A stretch of DNA of 7,441 nucleotides, taken from the NCBI GenBank assembly GCA_017995595.1, contig JAGOIO010000066.1, positions 1-7,441 on the forward strand, in the 5' to 3' direction. Positions within the stretch are counted from its first letter, which is position 1. The number at the start of each line of letters is the position of its first letter. Of the stretch, positions 1 through 5,408 are shown piece by piece. The stretch is from a bacterium. Its GTDB lineage: Bacteria; Cyanobacteriota; Vampirovibrionia; Gastranaerophilales; Gastranaerophilaceae. Both the position numbers and the translations under genes were made by a program. The notes under the pieces are model-generated. The model was not told the DNA's origin and searched no databases. It saw nothing but the letters and a program-made list of their open reading frames with translations.

Positions 1-114
1 TTGTGCTTCACTTGTCTTGTTCATCAATGTCGGAATTGTCATGGCAGCAACTACACCGATAATACCTAATGTAATCAAAACTTCTGCCAACGTAAATGCG
101 GATTTCTTGTTCAT
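1..114 (-). CDS. Type IV prepilin / pseudopilin, N-terminal fragment (runs off the window)
   Basis: Only the first 38 codons are present; the rest lies beyond position 1. The product starts MNKKSAFTLAEVLITLGIIG and continues VVAAMTIPTLMNK. This is the classic class III signal of type IV pilins and type II secretion pseudopilins: a short basic leader, then FTLAE with Glu at +5 of the mature protein, then a hydrophobic assembly helix. The residue before the Phe is Ala (A6) where most families have Gly, so a prepilin peptidase would have to cut after Ala. A purine-rich Shine-Dalgarno stretch (AGAGG, within about 115-130) precedes the ATG, and a near-consensus sigma70 promoter lies upstream at 189-217. 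The globular C-terminal domain, which would separate major pilin from minor pseudopilin, is not visible. This N-terminal style is common in gut Melainabacteria (family knowledge, not proof). Confidence 0.9.
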   Translation of the reverse strand, partial: MNKKSAFTLAEVLITLGIIGVVAAMTIPTLMNKTSEAQ

Positions 115-188
115 AATCTTTCTACCTCTACCTTTCTTTAAGTAAAATTATTTTTAAAGTTGTAATAAAAAAACATATTTTCATAGTA

Positions 189-217
189 AGTATAAACTAA
201 ATTAATAGTATTGTCAA
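189..217 (-). promoter_or_regulatory. Sigma70-type promoter of the edge prepilin gene
   Basis: On the minus strand, TTGACA (212-217) is followed by a 17-base spacer and TATACT (189-194). This is a perfect -35 box, ideal spacing and a -10 box with one mismatch. Transcription would start near position 182, giving a leader of about 68 bases before the prepilin ATG at 114. It lies just downstream of the stop codon of the binding-lipoprotein gene, with no obvious terminator between, so read-through from that gene is also possible. Confidence 0.8.
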
Positions 218-233
218 GTGCTAACCTAAATTA

Positions 234-1010
234 TTAGTACTTTATCCAAGAATATTTTAACAATCTTAACTGACCCGTTCTCGTTAAATCAGCAATTATA
301 AAATTCAATTTGTTTAGTAAATGATAAGAGCCTTTCTTAACGGCTATAGCATACGGCTCTTTTGTATAACGCTTTGGCAATAATTTTACAGATTTGTCAT
401 GCATAGCTATTCCTAATAAAATTGTATCATCTGAGGTCATCGCTGAAACTCTACCCTGTTTTAAAGCCTGATAAGCACTCGTATAAGTTTTATATCCCAA
501 GACTTGGGATTCAGGAGCAAATTGCATCAAACTTTTTTCTGCCGTCGTTCCGAAAACAACCGCAACTTTTTTATTATTTAATTGTCTTATAGATGTAATT
601 TCACTGTTTTTGGGAACTAAAATTGCCTGACCTGCATAAAAATAAGGAACAGAAAAATCTACTATTTGTTTTCTAGACGAAGTAATAGTCATTGTTGCAA
701 TAATCATATCTACTTGACCAGAATTAAGTGCTAAAATTCTGTTTCCGGCTGTAACTTGCTTAAATTCAACAGCATTTGGATTTCCAAACATCTCACGTGC
801 TATCGCCCTTGCCAAATCTACATCAAAACCTGCCACACCACCTCTTTGTGTCTTTTGACCAAACGGTGGAGTATCATATTTGACTCCAACAATTAATTTT
901 CCTCGCTGTTGAATTTCATTTAATGTATCTTCCTGTTTCTTTGCACAACCTGTTGTTACTACTAACAAGCTGATTACAAGTATTGCAAATATTTTTTTTA
1001 AAATATTCAT
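234..1010 (-). CDS. Polar amino acid ABC transporter substrate-binding lipoprotein (SBP family 3)
   Basis: This 258-residue protein should capture a polar amino acid outside the cytoplasmic membrane and hand it to an ABC permease. It starts with a lipoprotein signal (MNILKK, a hydrophobic run, then VVTTGC), so Cys22 is the likely lipidated residue. The rest follows family 3 binding proteins (GlnH/PEB1/GluB type): GKLIVGVKYDTPPFG, GFDVDLARAIA, then DMIIATMTITSSRKQIVDFS, and later TSDDTIL, where an Asp usually holds the ligand amino group. The reading frame extends upstream to a TTG at 1077-1079, but the ATG at 1008-1010 is preferred. It has an AAAGGA Shine-Dalgarno (1017-1022) six bases away and puts the signal peptide at the N-terminus. 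Two tandem TAA codons end the gene. No permease or ATPase gene is beside it, so it is an orphan here. The ligand (Glu, Asp, Gln or other) cannot be told from sequence alone. Confidence 0.9.
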   Translation of the reverse strand: MNILKKIFAILVISLLVVTTGCAKKQEDTLNEIQQRGKLIVGVKYDTPPFGQKTQRGGVAGFDVDLARAIAREMFGNPNAVEFKQVTAGNRILALNSGQVDMIIATMTITSSRKQIVDFSVPYFYAGQAILVPKNSEITSIRQLNNKKVAVVFGTTAEKSLMQFAPESQVLGYKTYTSAYQALKQGRVSAMTSDDTILLGIAMHDKSVKLLPKRYTKEPYAIAVKKGSYHLLNKLNFIIADLTRTGQLRLLKYSWIKY

Positions 1011-1016
1011 CTCAAG

Positions 1017-1022
1017 TCCTTT
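1017..1022 (-). promoter_or_regulatory. Ribosome binding site deciding the start of the binding lipoprotein
   Basis: AAAGGA on the minus strand lies six bases before the ATG at 1008-1010. The longer in-frame TTG start at 1077-1079 has no comparable site and would place 23 polar residues before the signal peptide, so this site fixes the start. Confidence 0.75.
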
Positions 1023-1040
1023 ACAAAGTTTAACATTCTT

Positions 1041-1069
1041 AATGTAAAACAAAACACTCGAATTTGCAA
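1041..1069 (-). promoter_or_regulatory. Candidate promoter of the binding-lipoprotein gene
   Basis: Minus-strand TTGCAA (1064-1069), a 17-base spacer, then TACATT (1041-1046). The -10 box has two mismatches to TATAAT, so this is a moderate match. The implied leader is about 25 bases and ends in the Shine-Dalgarno. Its -35 box is the mirror image of that of the divergent pilin promoter. Confidence 0.45.
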
Positions 1070-1104
1070 TATATTTCAATCTCAGGTTTTATGTATTGCA
1101 AATT
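1061..1104. repeat. Perfect 11-bp inverted repeat covering both divergent -35 boxes
   Basis: AATTTGCAATA (1061-1071) is the exact reverse complement of TATTGCAAATT (1094-1104), with 22 bases between. The half-site centres are 33 bp apart, about three helical turns, so both arms face the same side of the DNA. Each arm contains the TTGCAA -35 box of one of the two outward-facing promoters. It may be a shared operator or a by-product of two mirrored -35 boxes. A related copy, TATTGCAAAT, lies at 981-990 inside the lipoprotein signal-peptide codons. Confidence 0.6.
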
Positions 1105-1124
1105 TTATTAAATAATGTTATTAT
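1096..1124 (+). promoter_or_regulatory. Sigma70-type promoter of the Flp-like pilin gene
   Basis: TTGCAA (1096-1101), a 17-base spacer, then TATTAT (1119-1124), preceded by TG one base upstream (extended -10). A second perfect TATAAT occurs at 1157-1162 but has only a weak -35 (ATAACA, 1133-1138), so it could be an alternative start with a leader of about 20 bases. Small dyads overlap the first -10 (TGTTATT 1116-1122 with AATAACA 1132-1138); in such AT-rich DNA they may be chance. Confidence 0.6.
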
Positions 1125-1189
1125 GTATAACAATAACATATAGTATTTAGCGTTTATATAATAATGTAAATAAAAAGGGGAAATTAATT

Positions 1190-1411
1190 ATGAAAAAAAG
1201 ACAAGCTCAATCACTTATTGAATACGGATTGATTTTGGCACTTGTTGCAGTTGTTGCTTTGACAATCTTGGGCAAATTCGGAAGTTCTATCACTAATGTC
1301 GGCGATAAGGCAAGTTCAGCTGTTACCGCTGCCGGTGATAATGCAACTAATAATTATTGTAAATCTCTTGGCAAAACAACTTATAATACTGCCGATGGAA
1401 CTTGCAAATAA
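1190..1411 (+). CDS. Flp-like type IV pilin, 73 residues
   Basis: A short basic leader (MKKRQA) is followed by QSLIEYGLILALVAVVALTI, matching the Flp/TadA-system pilin signature: Glu at +5 and Tyr at +6 of the mature protein, then one hydrophobic helix. Processing would fall between Ala6 and Gln7; Flp prepilins usually have Gly at that point. The mature subunit would be about 67 residues. The tail is Ser/Thr/Asn-rich and holds two cysteines, Cys57 and Cys72, which could form a disulfide loop; minimal Flp pilins usually lack this. AGGGG (about 1176-1180) sits nine bases before the ATG. The gene stands alone, divergent from the binding lipoprotein and closed by a strong terminator. No tad/cpa assembly genes are in the window, so it must rely on machinery encoded elsewhere. 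It could build a fibre or be a minor subunit. Confidence 0.85.
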   Translation: MKKRQAQSLIEYGLILALVAVVALTILGKFGSSITNVGDKASSAVTAAGDNATNNYCKSLGKTTYNTADGTCK

Positions 1412-1425
1412 AATAATCTCTATAT

Positions 1426-1460
1426 AAAAAAAAGCGGACTTCAATGAAGTCCGCTTTTTT
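1426..1460. terminator. Bidirectional rho-independent terminator between convergent genes
   Basis: GCGGACTTC (1434-1442), loop AAT, GAAGTCCGC (1446-1454) makes a perfect 9-bp, GC-rich stem in AT-rich surroundings. It is flanked by eight A on the left (1426-1433) and six T on the right (1455-1460), so it has a U-tract on either strand. It ends the pilin transcript 15 bases after its stop on the plus strand. On the minus strand it ends the ROK-like gene, whose stop is at 1487-1489. Confidence 0.95.
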
Positions 1461-1486
1461 ATTACTAATTTTTTAAATGCTATGTT

Positions 1487-2923
1487 CTAAGGTTTTACCT
1501 TTTTCAAAATACGTTTGCTTACCTCAATCCATTCTCCACGGCGTTCAAATGAAGATTTACCGGCAAGAATCAAACCTCCGCCTCTTGTATTATCCTTGAT
1601 ACTCATTGATGGATTACAAACGACATCAAAACCGTTATCTTTTCTTAGCATATTGCAAGATAAGTCTGTACCAACTCTTTCGTCAATCTTTTTCAAAATT
1701 AATTCTCTCATTCCGATTGCACCAAAAGCATCAGGGTGTTTCTTTATCATTCTATCCAATCCCATTGTCATTGGGCTTGATACAACATACAAATTAGCAC
1801 CTTGGTTAATCTTTGTAATCGCATGACGAGAAAGAGCATGTGCATAAGCATCAATGGCTTCTTTTGAACCATTCATAAAGTTTCCGACACCTGAATCCTT
1901 TAATCTTAATGTTGTTGATACTGAATTTTGCGTTACAACTTTATAAGCATTTGTATCTAATAAAACCTTAATTGCTTTTTCATCATTTTGAGTTTTTAAA
2001 GTGAATTGCTCGTCAGATGCCATTTGTGCAATACCTGTAGCCATTAAGGCTGAAATATCATCAGGATTTTTTATCCCAAATCCTTTTGCATAATTTTCTA
2101 TAACGCACCCTACGGAAGGTCCCATTTTACCCAATCGAATTTCTTTTCCTACTTTTGGATCAAAATACAAATCATGGCCACTTTCATTTGTTTGAATAAC
2201 AACTTTATCATTATTTTTAAATCTTATATCAACACTGCCAAAGCCTCCGCCAGGGTGAACTGCAACGGCATAGAAGCCTTTTGTTGCACGCTTTGACAAA
2301 TCCGGATTTCTCAAAATTAAGCTTGCAATCTCAACACCTGTTGCACCTAAATCTTTTAATGGTACAAAATCTGTTCTTGCATTAAATCCGTCTGCCAACA
2401 AATCTTTCTTTCGCATTTCACGAACAGAACCACACAAATCTATGTCTGTTAATGGCTTTCCGTCAGTCTTTAACAAGTTCGGCAAAAATGAAGCTCTTTT
2501 ACCCTGAATTGTTCCGGGTAATAATAATGCTAATCTTGTAATTTTCTTTTCTCTTTCAGGTAAAGCATTCCAAGTCTTTAAATTCTTTTCAGAATCTGCA
2601 AGCTTTTCCGTAATAGATTTTTCTTCTTCTGCCGTCATGTGATCTTCAGCAATTCTTGCCTTATAAGATTTTATATCATTTTCCAATCGAGTTTTTATAT
2701 CTGCCGCTTTCGCAATCAGTTTATTAAAATGCTCATTTCCATGAAACCCTTTTGGGTCATCATTAATCGTACCAGTGAGCGTAAATAAATCTTCTCCTGA
2801 ATTAGTCTGGACGAGTTCTTTCAATGAGCCTAATTTTTTATTGCTTCCGCCACCTTCTACAACTACTCTACATTTAAATGACGAGTTGCTTGGCTTACTC
2901 ATTGATACATTCTGTAAATACAT
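1487..2923 (-). CDS. Divergent ROK/glucokinase-like sugar kinase family protein
   Basis: This 478-residue protein carries the ROK/glucokinase landmarks in order, in altered form. VVVEGGGSNKKLGS (20-33) resembles the phosphate-1 loop DxGGTNxRLAL, with Glu23 where Asp is usual. LALLLPGTIQG (131-141) and FLPNL (146-150) match the ROK PG strand. LKDLGATGVE (189-198) could supply the catalytic Asp (D191). HPGGGFGSVDI (223-233) looks like the phosphate-2 loop, and NESGHDLY (246-253) like the sugar-contacting ExGH. GPSVGCVIENYAKG (268-281) matches GCLExxAS, but two of the usual zinc cysteines are replaced (Lys266, Gly268). A charged helical segment (about 66-128) is inserted between the first strands and PG, making it longer than a typical 300-400-residue ROK. 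No signal peptide or DNA-binding domain is evident. AGGGGG (2931-2936) seven bases upstream supports the ATG. It may be a sugar kinase or a non-catalytic relative; the substrate is unknown. Confidence 0.6.
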   Translation of the reverse strand: MYLQNVSMSKPSNSSFKCRVVVEGGGSNKKLGSLKELVQTNSGEDLFTLTGTINDDPKGFHGNEHFNKLIAKAADIKTRLENDIKSYKARIAEDHMTAEEEKSITEKLADSEKNLKTWNALPEREKKITRLALLLPGTIQGKRASFLPNLLKTDGKPLTDIDLCGSVREMRKKDLLADGFNARTDFVPLKDLGATGVEIASLILRNPDLSKRATKGFYAVAVHPGGGFGSVDIRFKNNDKVVIQTNESGHDLYFDPKVGKEIRLGKMGPSVGCVIENYAKGFGIKNPDDISALMATGIAQMASDEQFTLKTQNDEKAIKVLLDTNAYKVVTQNSVSTTLRLKDSGVGNFMNGSKEAIDAYAHALSRHAITKINQGANLYVVSSPMTMGLDRMIKKHPDAFGAIGMRELILKKIDERVGTDLSCNMLRKDNGFDVVCNPSMSIKDNTRGGGLILAGKSSFERRGEWIEVSKRILKKVKP

Positions 2924-2943
2924 ATTCTAACCCCCTAGACTTA

Positions 2944-2961
2944 ACACTTTTAAATAAGTGT
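2944..2961. repeat. Small palindrome in the leader of the ROK-like gene
   Basis: ACACTT (2944-2949) and AAGTGT (2956-2961) are exact reverse complements separated by six bases. The dyad lies eight bases upstream of the Shine-Dalgarno of the ROK-like gene. It could be an operator or a weak mRNA hairpin; I found no convincing -35/-10 pair around it. The rest of 2924-3063 holds only the hairpin at 2997-3025. Confidence 0.3.
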
Positions 2962-2996
2962 CTCACTAACAATTATTTAGTACAATACATTAAACA

Positions 2997-3025
2997 ACAA
3001 AAGTGCAATTTATTGCTACTTTTGT
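2997..3025 (-). terminator. Hairpin downstream of the 98-residue secreted protein gene, probable terminator
   Basis: ACAAAAGT plus GCAA (2997-3008) pairs with TTGC plus ACTTTTGT (3013-3025) across a four-base loop, giving 12 bp with one bulged base (3017). On the minus strand it lies about 40 bases after the stop at 3064 and is followed by a T-rich run with G interruptions. The stem is AT-rich, so termination would be weaker than at 1426-1460. Confidence 0.4.
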
Positions 3026-3063
3026 AATAATAATTAACATAAACTCCGCTACTTATATTATCC

Positions 3064-3360
3064 CTATTGACCTTGCCTCAAATATTCAGTCTCTTGCCTT
3101 GATTGCTCCTGCATAGAATAGACGTTTGTCGGATTATCATTAATTCCGTGCATAAAATTCCCGACTCCTCCTGTCATCGCATTATATACAGGATTTGAGA
3201 GCAAAGAATTGCCATGCACCTTTGATGCATCATTTGCTTTTTTTGTAACAGCACTTGCATCTTGCAAATTTAATTTCTGATTTAAGTTCCCATCGCTCGT
3301 CGCAAAAGTAGTGCAACAAGTACAAGACAACATTATTACCAAAAATAAAATTTTCTTCAT
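3064..3360 (-). CDS. Small secreted protein of unknown function
   Basis: This 98-residue protein has a clear Sec signal: MKKILFLVIM, then a hydrophobic, Cys-rich stretch ending TTFA, with likely cleavage after Ala20. Cys13, Cys15 and Cys16 lie in the signal region. LSC could be read as a weak lipobox, but signal peptidase I cleavage looks more likely. The mature part of about 78 residues is polar, rich in Asn, Ser and Gln, and has no cysteine or further membrane segment. I do not recognise a family. GGVGNFMHG (64-72) nearly repeats GVGNFMNG of the neighbouring ROK-like protein (345-352). GGAG eight bases before the ATG and a good promoter at 3391-3420 support real expression. It lies between the cyclic-di-GMP gene and the ROK-like gene on the same strand. 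It could be an envelope or periplasmic accessory protein, but no specific role can be assigned. Confidence 0.75.
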   Translation of the reverse strand: MKKILFLVIMLSCTCCTTFATSDGNLNQKLNLQDASAVTKKANDASKVHGNSLLSNPVYNAMTGGVGNFMHGINDNPTNVYSMQEQSRQETEYLRQGQ

Positions 3361-3390
3361 TTCATAAACTCCAAAACATGACTTGTTAAT

Positions 3391-3420
3391 ATTATAACAG
3401 CAAATTATTTTTTAACACAA
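3391..3420 (-). promoter_or_regulatory. Promoter of the small secreted protein gene
   Basis: A perfect TATAAT (3391-3396), preceded by TG in the extended -10 position, lies 18 bases from TTGTGT (3415-3420) on the minus strand. The start would be near 3384, giving a leader of about 24 bases that includes the GGAG Shine-Dalgarno. The -35 abuts the stop of the upstream GGDEF gene, so the small gene can be transcribed separately from it. Confidence 0.65.
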
Positions 3421-3424
3421 TTTA

Positions 3425-5338
3425 TTAACGAATTTTTACAGATTTTATATCATTTTCAACCAAAAGTGAAAATTCTTTAACCAAAGACTCATTCCATTTT
3501 TTGCCTGAATCTTTTTTTATAACGTCCAAGGCTTCTTTTGCATCAAGGGCTTTTCTGTAAGTTCTTTGTTCAGTGAGTGCAAAAAAGGCATCGACAATAA
3601 GAATGATTTGAGAAGCAAGCGGAATTTCTCTACCATTCATTTTAGCAGGATAGCCTGAACCGTCCCAATTTTCGTGGTGATGTTCAATAATAGGAATTAT
3701 ATCCTGAACTTGTGAAATTGGTCTCAAAATATCTCTTGCTGCGATTACTGGGTGTTCCTTAATTTTTGCTTTTTCTTCATCTGTCAACGGCTCTGTTTTT
3801 TGTAACAAAGATTGTGGCATCATCAAATTTCCTATATCATAAAGCAAAATAGCAACTTTTAACTTATCAACTTCCTCTTTTGACAATTCAAAGCATTTTG
3901 CAAGATTAGTAGCATATTCAACTTTTGATTTAGTAACACCCTCATTATGAAGAGGATTATATGTTTTTGCAAGCATGTCCGCAACAGAATATAGAGATTC
4001 TTTCGGAGTTTGAGCATTTTCCTCAATCAATTTTTCACACAAATTATCTGCTAAATCTTTCTCTACCGGAACTCTATGTTTTGAAAGAATTTCAACAAAG
4101 GTATTAATTGCAACTTCTTGCCAAGAAATTTCAGAAAGAGGTTTTGCCAACTGAACTCTGTTTCGTCCGTTTCTTTTTGCCATATACATAGCTTGGTCAG
4201 TTATTTCAATAAGTTCATCAACATTATCTGTATGCTCTAAAAAAGTAGCAACACCAATACTTGCCGTAACATGGTCAATAACATCTAGCTTACAAGCTTC
4301 TATTGCTGCACGTATTCTTTCTGCCGCAATCAAACCGCCGCTTGAATCAACCCCCGGAAGTAAAATATTAAATTCTTCTCCACCCATTCTGGCTGGAATA
4401 TCTATGGCTCTGGCATTTTTCTTTAATACATTTGAAATTGTTGTAATTGCTAAATCGCCAAAAGCATGTCCATAATTATCGTTTATCTGTTTTAAGTGGT
4501 CAAGGTCAAGCCCTATTATAGTAAAAGGTTGGTTCATACGTTTTGCACGAACAACTTCTTTATTTAAAGCTTCTTCAAAATATCTTCTATTATAAAGCGT
4601 TGTTAGGGCATCTGTAACAGCTTGATTTTTTACAGCTTGGAACAAATCAGCAATAGTAATAGCTAATTCTATCTGTTTCGCAAACAAATTCAGAAAATCT
4701 AACTCTTGATCCATCGCAGAATCTCTTGATGAAAAAACAAGTAACCAGCCAAAATCATTTTGCAACTTTTTCAAAGGAATAACTACTATGGAACGAGTCA
4801 ATGCATTGTCTAAAATATCTTGAACTGTGTCTTCAGTCATTGTCGGACGAACACTCTTCAATGTTGCACGCAACGCCTTTGACTGTATAATTTTCTTTTC
4901 TGCCAACGAATTTGCAAAAATTCCGTCTGGCTCATAGTTCAATCTCAAATTATAAGATTTTGTTCCCAATATCTTATCAACTCTTTTAATTAAAGTATCT
5001 TCCGCATACGTAATTATCTTTAGGAACTGCCCTTGCTCGTCTTCTTTTTTCTGAATAATACAACTGTGAAGATAACCAAGTTCACCTTGCAAACTTTTTA
5101 CAATTGTTTCCAAAACACTGGACAACGGTTTTGAAGAATTCATCATCTCCCAAATATGTTGTAAGGACAACATTCTCTGGTTTGCGACATCTAATTCCTT
5201 TGTTCTTGATGCAATTTCTTTTTCAAGCTCTACATTTTTTTCATATATTTCCAAAAAATCTTGTTTGTTCGTATAAATGTTATTTTCAAACTTTGTTATC
5301 TGTTTTCCAAATTCATTTAATTTATCAAAAAAGCCCAT
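3425..5338 (-). CDS. GAF-GGDEF-HD-GYP cyclic-di-GMP signalling protein with degenerate HD-GYP domain
   Basis: This 637-residue soluble protein has four parts. An N-terminal coiled coil (about 27-58) is followed by a GAF-like sensor domain (about 60-230), a GGDEF diguanylate cyclase domain (about 237-398) and an HD-GYP domain (about 450-625). The cyclase looks active: LDLDHLKQINDNYGHAFGD with metal Asp278, GGEEF at 319-323, and the inhibitory I-site RxxD (R310, D313) five residues before it. The HD-GYP half keeps KEHP (His529), HHENWDGSGYP (His554/His555, GYP 562-564) and Asp583. However, the HD pair is YD (Tyr500-Asp501), the usual K after DIG is Asn504, and the upstream His is Thr469 by my alignment. 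Hydrolysis of c-di-GMP is therefore doubtful, and this half may only bind it. There is no membrane segment or signal peptide. A GAGGA site lies three bases before the ATG. The ligand sensed by GAF is unknown. Confidence 0.92.
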   Translation of the reverse strand: MGFFDKLNEFGKQITKFENNIYTNKQDFLEIYEKNVELEKEIASRTKELDVANQRMLSLQHIWEMMNSSKPLSSVLETIVKSLQGELGYLHSCIIQKKEDEQGQFLKIITYAEDTLIKRVDKILGTKSYNLRLNYEPDGIFANSLAEKKIIQSKALRATLKSVRPTMTEDTVQDILDNALTRSIVVIPLKKLQNDFGWLLVFSSRDSAMDQELDFLNLFAKQIELAITIADLFQAVKNQAVTDALTTLYNRRYFEEALNKEVVRAKRMNQPFTIIGLDLDHLKQINDNYGHAFGDLAITTISNVLKKNARAIDIPARMGGEEFNILLPGVDSSGGLIAAERIRAAIEACKLDVIDHVTASIGVATFLEHTDNVDELIEITDQAMYMAKRNGRNRVQLAKPLSEISWQEVAINTFVEILSKHRVPVEKDLADNLCEKLIEENAQTPKESLYSVADMLAKTYNPLHNEGVTKSKVEYATNLAKCFELSKEEVDKLKVAILLYDIGNLMMPQSLLQKTEPLTDEEKAKIKEHPVIAARDILRPISQVQDIIPIIEHHHENWDGSGYPAKMNGREIPLASQIILIVDAFFALTEQRTYRKALDAKEALDVIKKDSGKKWNESLVKEFSLLVENDIKSVKIR

Positions 5339-5374
5339 TTGTCCTCTTATTTCGGATTAACTCACCAACATTTT

Positions 5375-5408
5375 ACACTTAATTATAAAATCAGTATAAC
5401 ACTTAATT
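5375..5408. repeat. 10-bp direct repeat in the leader of the GGDEF gene
   Basis: ACACTTAATT occurs at 5375-5384 and again at 5399-5408, 24 bp apart. The second copy overlaps the stop codon of the GT9 gene. The copies flank the -10-like sequences TATAAT (5382-5387) and TATACT (5393-5398) on the minus strand. They could be tandem regulator sites or chance in AT-rich DNA. Confidence 0.35.
5382..5398 (-). promoter_or_regulatory. Candidate -10 boxes for the GGDEF-HD-GYP gene
   Basis: On the minus strand TATACT (5393-5398, preceded by TG as an extended -10) and a perfect TATAAT (5382-5387) lie 44-60 bases upstream of the ATG at 5338. Neither has a good -35 at 17 bases, so this is weak. The gene could also be transcribed from kdsB and the GT9 gene, since no terminator is visible in the 64-base gap. 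Confidence 0.3.

Noticed and set aside
1011..1079. Longer N-terminus of the binding lipoprotein from a TTG at 1077-1079
   Set aside because: It would put 23 polar residues before the signal peptide, overlaps the candidate promoter and lacks a Shine-Dalgarno; the ATG at 1010 has AAAGGA at the right distance.
1515..1826. Open frame on the plus strand opposite the ROK-like gene
   Set aside because: It lies wholly antisense to a well-supported gene, has no ribosome site I can see and no recognisable motif; it is a shadow frame. Other plus-strand frames opposite the minus-strand genes (1606-1797, 5104-5382, 5836-6063, 6753-6977) fail for the same reasons.
3826..3846. Possible frameshift or error causing the missing His of the HD motif
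   Set aside because: The codons read smoothly (A-I-L-L-Y-D-I-G) with family similarity on both sides; a point substitution is the simpler reading.
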